Source: an uncultured Ruminococcus sp. (GTDB lineage Bacteria > Bacillota_A > Clostridia > Oscillospirales > Ruminococcaceae). From it: 5,351 bases of DNA. The translations under genes were made by a program, and so were the position numbers. Of this stretch, positions 1-5,351 are shown piece by piece. The stretch is taken from assembly GCA_937880065.1 (NCBI GenBank), contig CALFMA010000584.1, positions 1-5,351 on the forward strand, in the 5' to 3' direction. Position 1 is the stretch's first letter; each line of letters begins with the position of its first letter. The notes below the pieces were generated by a model, which did not search any database, was not told the origin of the DNA, and saw only the letters and a list, made by a program, of their open reading frames with translations.

Positions 1-4
1 GGGG

Positions 5-54
5 TAATTAAGAATTAAAAATTTATGGGCGGCGGATTAATTTCTGCCGTTCTT
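5..54 (+). repeat. Left inverted arm of the element
   Basis: This arm begins with AATTAAG/AATTAAA heptamer units (6-19), followed by a GC-richer block (27-50) and a TTCTTTATTTA tract. It pairs with 151-199. The sequence of 30-54 is identical to the reverse complement of 151-175. Confidence 0.85.
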
Positions 55-60
55 TATTTA
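29..60 (+). terminator. Terminator-like hairpin in the left arm, for rightward transcripts
   Basis: Read on the plus strand, CGGCGGA (30-36) pairs with TCTGCCG (43-49), with one G-U pair and a 6-nt loop. A T-rich tract, TTCTTTATTTA (50-60), follows. It is the mirror copy of the hairpin in the right arm and would act on transcription entering from the left of the window. What lies to the left is unknown, so its use as a terminator is an inference from structure alone. Confidence 0.4.
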
Positions 61-106
61 TGTGCTGATATAATCAACAGCATACAGAAAAATAACCGCA
101 CCCATT

Positions 107-138
107 GGCTAATGGCTAACGGCTAATAGCTAACGGCT
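107..138 (+). repeat. Heptamer tandem repeat (GGCTAAY)4
   Basis: Four consecutive 7-bp units are seen: GGCTAAT (107-113), GGCTAAC (114-120), GGCTAAT (121-127) and AGCTAAC (128-134), then a partial unit GGCT (135-138). The T/C alternation makes it also two 14-bp units with one mismatch. It sits in the centre of the palindromic element. Short tandem heptamers of this sort often vary in copy number between strains. Confidence 0.85.
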
Positions 139-144
139 TTTATA

Positions 145-176
145 CAAAATAAGAACGGCAGAAATTAATCCGCCGT
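145..176 (-). terminator. Probable intrinsic terminator of the operon (right arm hairpin)
   Basis: Read on the minus strand, bases 176 to 155 give an 8-bp stem (ACGGCGGA with TCTGCCGT, one G-U pair) and a 6-nt loop TTAATT, followed at once by the T-rich stretch TCTTATTTT. It begins about 26 nt after the stop codon of the last permease gene, where a terminator is expected. The stem is of moderate strength and the T tract is interrupted, so it may be leaky. In a longer transcript the same bases could pair with the other arm of the element instead. Confidence 0.6.
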
Positions 177-199
177 CCATAATTCTTAATTCTTAATTA
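151..199 (-). repeat. Right inverted arm of the element
   Basis: This is the reverse-complement partner of 5-54. Its outer end contains two exact AATTCTT heptamers (181-187 and 188-194) followed by a partial third unit. The outer boundary lies just after the stop codon of the downstream permease gene, so this arm forms the start of the operon's 3' untranslated region. Confidence 0.85.
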
Positions 200-201
200 A
201 T

Positions 202-1158
202 CTACCCTACTATTCCCGAGCGTTCAATTCCCTCAATGAAATGCTTTTGCAGGAACACATAAACTATCAGCAGAGGGGTAATGGAAATCAGACAGCCTGC
301 CTCTTTCCACACTATCTGCTCTCTTGGGGAAATTTCAGCGGAAATCGTGCCGAAAAGCTTGCGTTTCAGCTCAGTGTCAAGGCTTCGGAGCATGAGAGAA
401 ATCGTCCGTGTATCGGTGAAAAATGTGGCACTTACATAGTAATCATTCCAGTACCACACAAGCGAAAACAGAAATACTGTGAGAAATGCCGCTGACGCAT
501 TGGGTATCATTACCTGTAAAAATGTTCTGAATGGTCCGCAGCCGTCAATATATGCCGCATCTTCAATTTCCCGTGGCAATCCCTTGAAAAACTGGCGGAA
601 TATCAGTATCATCAACCCTGCACGTATGCCGTTTGCCGTCAATGCAGGGAGATACATGGTAAGGGGCGTATCAATGAGATTTACGGTAAATTCCCCTATT
701 CCGAAATATCTGAACTGGGAATACAAGGGCAAGGCAATAACCTGCGGCGGCACCAGAATCATCATTATAACTACCGCAAACAGCAGCTTTTGCCCCTTGA
801 ATTTAAATCTTGCAAAGCCGTAACCCGTCACCGCACAGGAGGCAACCTGCACCAAGGCACAGCCCACATTGAGAAACAGCGTTGTTATAAGCGTGTTGGG
901 AAATCCCATAGCGTCAAGGGTTTCTTTCATTATGTCAAGGGTGAAATGACGTGGAATCCACATAATCGTGGGGTCGTTCATATCCCCTCTCTCACGGAAT
1001 GCACAACTTACCATATAAATAAGAGGGTACAGAATTACAAAGCCAAGCCCGAAAAGTATAATAAATCTGAAAATCGGAAAAACTGCTTCGGCAGCTTTTT
1101 TTCGCCGTATATAGCCGATTTCTTCCCTTGAAAGCTCTTTAGGGGAATTGTCTGCCAT
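202..1158 (-). CDS. Carbohydrate ABC transporter permease (MalG/UgpE/AraQ-like)
   Basis: This is one of the two inner-membrane subunits of a CUT1-type (type I) sugar importer; with the partner encoded just upstream it would form the channel through which a sugar from a binding protein enters, driven by an ATPase. The 318-residue protein has a charged N-terminal tail and about six hydrophobic segments: near 27-50, 88-112, 125-147, 170-190, 222-243 and 285-305. The cytoplasmic EAA loop that docks on the ATPase is at about 198-219, with IEDAAYIDG followed by a Phe-rich stretch and IP; the usual first Glu of EAA is Asp200. The stretch from about 245 to 285 before the last segment is long, making the protein slightly larger than the usual 275-300 residues. 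The ATG start follows AGGAGGTG at 7-9 nt spacing and lies 11 nt after the upstream stop. Substrate cannot be read from the sequence. It is the last gene of the operon in this window; the palindromic element begins 2 bp after its stop. Confidence 0.95.
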   Translation of the reverse strand: MADNSPKELSREEIGYIRRKKAAEAVFPIFRFIILFGLGFVILYPLIYMVSCAFRERGDMNDPTIMWIPRHFTLDIMKETLDAMGFPNTLITTLFLNVGCALVQVASCAVTGYGFARFKFKGQKLLFAVVIMMILVPPQVIALPLYSQFRYFGIGEFTVNLIDTPLTMYLPALTANGIRAGLMILIFRQFFKGLPREIEDAAYIDGCGPFRTFLQVMIPNASAAFLTVFLFSLVWYWNDYYVSATFFTDTRTISLMLRSLDTELKRKLFGTISAEISPREQIVWKEAGCLISITPLLIVYVFLQKHFIEGIERSGIVG

Positions 1159-1160
1159 TT

Positions 1161-1172
1161 CTGCACCTCCTA
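1161..1172 (-). promoter_or_regulatory. Shine-Dalgarno overlapping the upstream stop codon
   Basis: On the minus strand the first permease gene ends in TAG and the sequence continues as TAGGAGGTGCAGAA and then ATG. The stop codon thus supplies the first two bases (AG) of the AGGAGGTG ribosome binding site of the next gene. This fixes the start of the second permease at 1158 and suggests that ribosomes ending on one subunit start directly on the other. Confidence 0.85.
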
Positions 1173-2093
1173 TTCCGTTTCATAGTAAATCATTTTATTT
1201 GCCCCGAAAGTGACAATGCCGATACCGGTAAGGATAATTCCGAAATACAGCCAAGCCATAGCGGAAATTTCTCCGAACTGCCAGTCATCACGCAGGGCGA
1301 GAATTCGCTTCATAACAGGGTTTGTGGGATTGGTAAAGGAGTCGATTACGGTGAAAATGAAATTCACCAGTATAAACGGACTCACGTAGGGGAATGTGAT
1401 TTTCCAGAAATATTCCCAAGCCGTTGCCCCCTCAAGCTGTGCCGCTTCACGGGCAGATGTGGGAATTGTCTGCAATGCCGCAAGGAAAAGCAGAATTTGT
1501 ATGCCGCTTGCCCATACGATACTGAAAATATTGTCGGAAACTGCTGAAATTACAGCCTCCATATTGTCGCTAAGACCGTAAATCCCCAGAAATTGGAGCA
1601 ATTCTCCTACCATATTAGTGGAGAACATAGTGGAAAACTGTGCCGCACCTGTGTTGCCCGTTGAGTTTATATCGCCGCTTATAATGGCATAAACAGGGCC
1701 TGTTGCAATAATTACAGGGAGGAAAAAAATCGCTCTTGCCACAGCTCTGCCCTTGAAATTCTGATTGAGAATAACCGCTATAAACAGGGAAAAAATCACT
1801 ATCAGCGGAGTTTTCCACAGAGCTTCAAGCAATGCCGTTTTCAGACAATCCGTATACTTCGGGTCAACTGTCAATGCGTCCTCGAAATTTTTCAGTCCTA
1901 TCCATTTCAGATTGGTGTCACCTGTGTCAATGGTGACATCGCAGAATGACCATATAAAGGATTTCAGCAGAGGAATAAAGAAAAAGCACAGCGTTCCCAC
2001 AAGCCATATGCTGATAAATCCATAGCCGTAGAGGGCTTTCCGCTTTTCATAGGAAATGCGGCGAGGTTTCTTTTCTTTTTTTGAACTGCTCAT
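1170..2093 (-). CDS. Sugar ABC transporter permease (MalF/UgpA/LplB-like)
   Basis: This is the first of two paired channel subunits of a type I sugar importer in the cytoplasmic membrane. The protein has 307 residues, a basic N-terminal tail (KKEKKPRR), and hydrophobic segments near 23-45, 87-109, 119-140, 187-208, 236-255 and 278-300. The EAA loop is intact at 216-235: EAAQLEGATAWEYFWK, then ITFP. The stretch GIQILLFLAALQTIP (197-211) just before it matches what I recall of the permease subgroup found next to DUF5696 genes. A polar loop of about 45 residues lies between the third and fourth segments (about 140-186), longer than in many relatives. Its ATG shares one base with the TGA of the DUF5696 gene, so translation is probably coupled. 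No binding protein or ATPase gene is adjacent in the window. The family call is firm; the substrate is unknown. Confidence 0.95.
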   Translation of the reverse strand: MSSSKKEKKPRRISYEKRKALYGYGFISIWLVGTLCFFFIPLLKSFIWSFCDVTIDTGDTNLKWIGLKNFEDALTVDPKYTDCLKTALLEALWKTPLIVIFSLFIAVILNQNFKGRAVARAIFFLPVIIATGPVYAIISGDINSTGNTGAAQFSTMFSTNMVGELLQFLGIYGLSDNMEAVISAVSDNIFSIVWASGIQILLFLAALQTIPTSAREAAQLEGATAWEYFWKITFPYVSPFILVNFIFTVIDSFTNPTNPVMKRILALRDDWQFGEISAMAWLYFGIILTGIGIVTFGANKMIYYETE

Positions 2094-2112
2094 CAGTAGA
2101 AATAACCTCCTT
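2091..2112 (-). promoter_or_regulatory. TGATG stop-start overlap with Shine-Dalgarno inside the upstream gene
   Basis: The end of the DUF5696 gene reads GAAAAAGGAGGTTATTTC then TACTGATG on the minus strand. AAGGAGGTT is both the ribosome binding site of the permease and codons for Lys-Gly-Gly near the C-terminus of DUF5696. The A of TGA is the first base of the permease ATG. The spacing from GGAGG to ATG is about 12 nt, at the long end of the normal range. Confidence 0.85.
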
Positions 2113-4900
2113 TTTCAATGTTGTCAAGGTCAATTGTATTATCGCCATAGGATATGGTATTTTCCGAAAAATCGGCTTTTACCACAGTTCCACCCGAATA
2201 GCTTACGGTAATATTTCCCTTTTCGTCAGCGGAATAGCCTGTGATGTACTTATCCGCAATTTCCTCATACAGCGGTTTCAATGCCCTGTATTCGGCAGCT
2301 GCTGAAATCACATGATTTTCATAATTTGCGTAGAAATACACGTCAAATTCCGTATCTTTAAGTTCCGCAGCGTCCTCGTAAATCATATCATAATTGAGGT
2401 AACTGCCCGTAGCCGCAGCCGTAAGAATAAGCTTATCCCTGTCAGCGCTGCCATTTACAGCTGTTGAGGAATACGGCACAAGACCGTGCATAACCATTTG
2501 ATAAAAGGGAATGTCCTCGTTGAAAATATCAAATCTGCTTGAATTAAGGGGTACATTTATAATGTGGCTTGCGTAGGGTACGGCATAGGCATTGGCGGTA
2601 TCCGCAAGTATGCCCTTTTCAAGTTTATCCGAAATAAGCTTAAATCCCTCAGCCGCAAGCTTTTTGGCATCACCTCGGGATAATTCACGCTTTCCGTAAT
2701 CGCCGTAAAGGGAAGATGTGAGATTGCCCAAGGATACTCCCGAAATACCTGCATCTGCGTAATTTTCCGCAATATCGCCAAAAACTTCGCCATAATAGGC
2801 AGGTGACAGCAGGGACATATTGTCCTTGAAGCCGTCGGGAATGTCATAGGCACGGTCATAACTTACAATTCGTGAATATGAACCCGAAATCCGCACACAA
2901 GTATTATTTATGGAATTATAGCCGTTTCCCGAATAAAAATCACGGTTATCGGAAACGGGATAAAGTTCATAGCCGTTGTCGGCAATAAAGTCGGAAAGTG
3001 CTGTAAATTCGTCTTTTCCGCCCAGTACAGACGAAGGCTTTGCAGTTGTATCAACCTTATTTTCAATGCCGTTATCCGTCCAGTTTTTATAGACAGCCAC
3101 AATGTTGTCAACTCCGCTTTCCGTCAAGTCGTTGAGAATTTCCCTGCCCTGCATAAAATCAGTAACGGCATTTTTTTTCGTTACGGGAATACCCAAAACA
3201 GGCTTTTTCTTCTCCATTCCGCCGTAAAGGGAAACATACACAGGTGGAATCTGCGGAATTGACTTTTTTTCAACTCCGCCGTTTTCTATGAGATACTGAC
3301 GGTATTTTTCAGCAACGTCCGTATAATCGGCATTTTTCACCGCTATAGGATAATAGAGCAGTTCAATGTCCTCCGTTTTTATATCCCCTGTTTCAAATAC
3401 GGTGAATTTATCGTTGCTGCCCGACATATAAAAAGTATCTGTTCCTCTCAGCGTGAAATTGAAGCCGCAGAAATTGTAGCTGCTGTTGGACTGCTCCGAC
3501 ACGCTGACGGAAAGATTTGCGTTTGCATCGCCTTTTTCCGCAATTACAAGCATAGCATTATCCTCCTTGACAATGCCGTACATAGGGAAATAAAGCTGTT
3601 CCGTAACTGCTCCCTTATGGGTTGGGACAGCGGTAATATCCCTGCCATAGACAGGCTGGGAATATGCGTTGGTATCCATAGTTTTTCTGTTGTTGAAGCG
3701 AACTAACGCTCCACAGCCGTCGGGAATTATGAAATAGCCCTCCTCGGTCATATCCCCTGCCCCGAAGCTGTTCATTATGCTCATTTCCGTGATGATATTT
3801 TCATTGTCAGGCTCTTTCATATCGCTGATTTTCAGCCTTGCACGGATATGGTCATTTTCGAGAATATACTCCACAGGGATTTCAAATCCCTTTTCGTAGC
3901 GATATGTGACTTTTACGCCGTTTTCCACATCTTTTACAATGATTTCACATTCGTCATTGGCTGAACGAAGTATAGTTGTGGAATGTTTTGAGGGAATTCC
4001 ATAGGTCAGCTTATTTGAAGAACGAAGCTCATTTATAAGCAGAGGTGTGGCATTTTTATCCCGTGAAGCCTCCAACGGCACAGACCACCATATATAGCCT
4101 GTTTTCTTATTTTCAAGGGCAATATTTCCAAGTCGGTCATCAATGAGAAGTCGGAAATCCTCATTTTCACCGCATACCCTCGCCACCGCAATAACTTGCT
4201 TGCAGTCGGAAGAAAGCCACGCAAAACCTTTTTTGTCAGGGGTATAAAATACTGATTTTCCGTCCTCAATGCCGCTTTTTTTATAGGTGAAAAGGATATT
4301 TTTAAAATCCCTGTCAATAAGTTCAAGGGTTTCACCGTCAAGGGAACTGAAAAGGTGGGGATTATCAATTGTTGACACAACCTGTCTTATATTAAGCGGT
4401 TTCGTCATATCGTCGTTTAAGTAAAGCAGATACCGACCTCCGCTGCTTATGCAGACCTTTCCCTTGTCGCATTTCTGCCCTTTTTCAAAATCCGCAAGAG
4501 CCTTTTTGGCCTTTGCGTCAACGGCTACAAATTCCCCAAGCTTTTCGATTTCGTCTATTTTATCCGCAATTTTTTCCTGCTGACGGGTATAATCGGACTT
4601 TTTAGCAGGCTTTCCGCCGTGCTTTTCCCATATTATATCGTCAATTTTCTTATCCTTGAAATAGATGTCAATGCCCTCAACTGTACCGATTTTTTCCAGA
4701 TATTCCGTAATATCGGCATAGGGAACAGCCACTTTTTCAACGCTTTCCGCAAGCTTTGAGGATACGGCAGATTTCCCCTCCTCCTGCTCCTCCACGGAAT
4801 TATCGGGAGTGGGAAAACTCTCGTCAGCAAAGGAATTTCCCGTAACTACGGCAGTTGACACCGCAAGGAGGCAGAGCAGGAAGCTTTTAAATTTCTTCAT
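2093..4900 (-). CDS. Secreted DUF5696-family protein, putative glycosidase-like fold
   Basis: A 935-residue exported protein of a family (DUF5696) with no established function that I know of. Residues 1-25 are a clear signal peptide (MKKFK, a hydrophobic core, then cleavage after NSFA); there is no lipobox and no C-terminal anchor, so it is predicted to be released or held non-covalently. Residues 26-45 are acidic and linker-like. About 46-245 is a region I do not recognise. About 250-545 is beta-rich and looks like a mutarotase-type sandwich, with landmarks LGNIALENKKTGYIWW and YFIIPDGCGALVRFNN. About 550-870 resembles a TIM barrel: SLYGGMEKKKPVLGIP, GVDNIVAVYKNW, LGGKDEF, GYELYPVSDNRDF, LYGDYGKRELSR, IPFYQMVMHGLVPY. 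A short beta-rich tail ends the protein. Conserved-looking acidic residues (D598, D651, D734) are candidates for a catalytic role, but this is an inference. Eight cysteines lie in the exported part, including pairs at 144/150 and 233/243. The ATG follows AGGCGGTG by 4 nt. Its place directly before two sugar permeases suggests work on a surface carbohydrate or as an accessory to uptake. Confidence 0.9.
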   Translation of the reverse strand: MKKFKSFLLCLLAVSTAVVTGNSFADESFPTPDNSVEEQEEGKSAVSSKLAESVEKVAVPYADITEYLEKIGTVEGIDIYFKDKKIDDIIWEKHGGKPAKKSDYTRQQEKIADKIDEIEKLGEFVAVDAKAKKALADFEKGQKCDKGKVCISSGGRYLLYLNDDMTKPLNIRQVVSTIDNPHLFSSLDGETLELIDRDFKNILFTYKKSGIEDGKSVFYTPDKKGFAWLSSDCKQVIAVARVCGENEDFRLLIDDRLGNIALENKKTGYIWWSVPLEASRDKNATPLLINELRSSNKLTYGIPSKHSTTILRSANDECEIIVKDVENGVKVTYRYEKGFEIPVEYILENDHIRARLKISDMKEPDNENIITEMSIMNSFGAGDMTEEGYFIIPDGCGALVRFNNRKTMDTNAYSQPVYGRDITAVPTHKGAVTEQLYFPMYGIVKEDNAMLVIAEKGDANANLSVSVSEQSNSSYNFCGFNFTLRGTDTFYMSGSNDKFTVFETGDIKTEDIELLYYPIAVKNADYTDVAEKYRQYLIENGGVEKKSIPQIPPVYVSLYGGMEKKKPVLGIPVTKKNAVTDFMQGREILNDLTESGVDNIVAVYKNWTDNGIENKVDTTAKPSSVLGGKDEFTALSDFIADNGYELYPVSDNRDFYSGNGYNSINNTCVRISGSYSRIVSYDRAYDIPDGFKDNMSLLSPAYYGEVFGDIAENYADAGISGVSLGNLTSSLYGDYGKRELSRGDAKKLAAEGFKLISDKLEKGILADTANAYAVPYASHIINVPLNSSRFDIFNEDIPFYQMVMHGLVPYSSTAVNGSADRDKLILTAAATGSYLNYDMIYEDAAELKDTEFDVYFYANYENHVISAAAEYRALKPLYEEIADKYITGYSADEKGNITVSYSGGTVVKADFSENTISYGDNTIDLDNIEKGGYFY

Positions 4901-4912
4901 ATTCCACCGCCT
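4901..4912 (-). promoter_or_regulatory. Shine-Dalgarno of the DUF5696 gene
   Basis: The minus strand reads AGGCGGTGGAAT and then ATG. AGGCGGTG differs from the ideal AGGAGGTG at one base and lies 4 nt from the start. It lies almost entirely within the 13-nt gap after the TGA of the YIP1 gene and supports the start at 4900, which also gives a standard signal peptide. Confidence 0.75.
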
Positions 4913-4913
4913 T

Positions 4914-5351
4914 TCAGGATTTCACTCTGTAGGAAATTTCCGTAAACAGAGTCATAAAGAAAATTGCCACCTGCTGAATGAGAAACAGCAGGAGAATGAG
5001 CAGAAACAGCATAATCAGCATTGCCGCAATTGTGAGAATAATGGCGAAAACTGTCTTTACTGCCGAATACTGATGAACGGAGCGTATAGCGGAAAAGAGC
5101 AGAACTGCCGTCCAGCCTGTGCCGATTATGGCGATAATATTGAGGAAAACTGACTCGTCACGTATGAGAAAATGTGAGAGAAAAGTGGTTATAAACAGCT
5201 GTGCCACGTAGGGAACGAGGGAATAGGCACTGTAAATGCAGATATTTTTCATAGTTCCCTCGCCGTCAAGGAGTGTGCAGACCGCCCAGTTGCCCACCGT
5301 CCACGCTCCGAATAATACGAAGCTTTTGACGATATATGGCACAATGTTGAA
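4914..5351 (-). CDS. YIP1-family membrane protein, C-terminal part (5' end outside window)
   Basis: The visible 145 residues are the C-terminal end of a multi-pass membrane protein. The frame is open to the window edge (three more codons, Phe-Asn-Ile, precede the GTG at 5342), so the true start lies outside. Four hydrophobic segments are visible, at about 4-24, 40-62, 68-88 and 98-133 of the visible part; the last is a very long run rich in Leu and Ile. Landmarks are [26 protein letters not shown], and [10 protein letters not shown], which match the YIP1-domain proteins I recall next to DUF5696 genes. In eukaryotes YIP1 proteins act in vesicle traffic; the bacterial role is unknown, and nothing here points to transport by itself. 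The gene ends 13 nt before the DUF5696 start, so they are very likely co-transcribed. Some relatives carry extra N-terminal domains, which cannot be assessed here. Confidence 0.85.
   Translation of the reverse strand, partial: FNIVPYIVKSFVLFGAWTVGNWAVCTLLDGEGTMKNICIYSAYSLVPYVAQLFITTFLSHFLIRDESVFLNIIAIIGTGWTAVLLFSAIRSVHQYSAVKTVFAIILTIAAMLIMLFLLILLLFLIQQVAIFFMTLFTEISYRVKS

Larger units (their letters stand above)
5..199. mobile_element. MITE-like palindromic element with ~50-bp inverted arms
   Basis: A 195-bp non-coding element. The left arm (5-54) and the reverse complement of the right arm (151-199) align with 47 of 50 positions identical: two mismatches (at 19 and 29) and one single-base gap (near 24). 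The first 14 bp of each end are perfect, and so is a 25-bp core (30-54 against 151-175). The 96-bp centre has no coding frame and carries heptamer tandem repeats. Both ends start with TA inside an AT-rich palindrome (TTAATTAA at the right), which would suit a transposon that targets TA, but the left flank is only four bases (GGGG), so a target duplication cannot be judged. The right end lies 2 bp from the TAG stop of the last operon gene and does not alter that protein. No transposase is present, so any movement would need one supplied in trans. It could instead be a dispersed palindromic repeat unrelated to transposons. Confidence 0.7.

Noticed and set aside
63..82. Small inverted repeat TGCTG...CAGCA in the element centre as an operator
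   Set aside because: Five-base arms in a short AT-rich stretch are weak, and there is no promoter or regulator gene nearby to support a binding site.
107..138. CRISPR-like array
   Set aside because: Units are only 7 bp and directly adjacent, with no spacers and no cas genes.
241..1131. Three plus-strand open frames (241-495, 479-823, 790-1131)
   Set aside because: They lie antisense to the well-supported permease gene, have compositions unlike real proteins, and lack ribosome binding sites at proper spacing.
3171..3178. Run of eight T (eight A in the coding strand) as a phase-variable slippage site
   Set aside because: It encodes Lys-Lys-Asn in an intact frame that agrees with the family pattern; a similar run of seven at 3264-3270 exists, and AAA/AAT codons are common here. 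No sign of switching.
4826..4900. Lipoprotein reading of the DUF5696 signal peptide
   Set aside because: The only cysteine (C10) is in the middle of the hydrophobic core and is not at a lipobox position; a signal peptidase I site after NSFA fits better.
4809..5153. Plus-strand open frame of 114 codons across the YIP1-DUF5696 junction
   Set aside because: The product is rich in Asn, Gln, Cys and His, which reflects reverse-complemented Leu/Ile-rich membrane codons of the YIP1 gene; no independent support.
5340..5342. GTG as the start of the YIP1-family gene
   Set aside because: The frame remains open upstream to the window edge, and the hydrophobic segment and usual domain length imply more protein on the N-terminal side; only nine bases are visible before it.

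Overview
The window holds one minus-strand operon that reads from right to left and stops at a repeat element at the left edge. The order of transcription is: the C-terminal part of a YIP1-family membrane protein (cut by the right edge of the window), a large secreted DUF5696 protein of 935 residues, and two sugar ABC-transporter inner-membrane subunits (a MalF/UgpA/LplB-like permease, then a MalG/UgpE/AraQ-like permease). The genes are tightly packed: 13 nt between YIP1 and DUF5696, a one-base TGATG overlap between DUF5696 and the first permease, and 11 nt between the two permeases. In the last junction the TAG stop is part of the next Shine-Dalgarno sequence. No promoter is visible, because the operon starts beyond base 5351.

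The organism looks like a low-to-moderate GC Firmicute of the class Clostridia, probably a gut Ruminococcus/Oscillospiraceae type. This rests on strong AGGAGG-type ribosome binding sites, the CUT1-type permease sequences, the YIP1-DUF5696-permease arrangement (which I know from Clostridia and Paenibacillus-like Firmicutes), and the style of the intergenic repeat. The genus assignment is a low-confidence inference.

The two permeases would form the membrane channel of a type I sugar importer. The binding protein and the ATPase it needs are not in the window; in this class the ATPase is commonly a shared MsmX/UgpC-type subunit encoded elsewhere. The DUF5696 protein has a clear signal peptide and a layout that suggests a beta-rich domain followed by a TIM-barrel-like domain, as in glycoside hydrolases. 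A plausible reading is a surface carbohydrate-processing protein coupled to uptake of its product, with YIP1 as a membrane partner, but no activity is established for the family to my knowledge.

Bases 5-199 are a compact non-coding element: inverted arms of about 50 bp (47 of 50 aligned positions identical) around a 96-bp centre carrying a heptamer tandem repeat. It ends 2 bp from the stop codon of the last gene and resembles a MITE. Each arm also contains a small hairpin followed by a T-rich tract, oriented so that transcription entering from either side would meet a terminator-like structure. This and the uncharacterised YIP1-DUF5696-permease operon are the two points of interest. Everything else on the plus strand is a shadow of the minus-strand genes.
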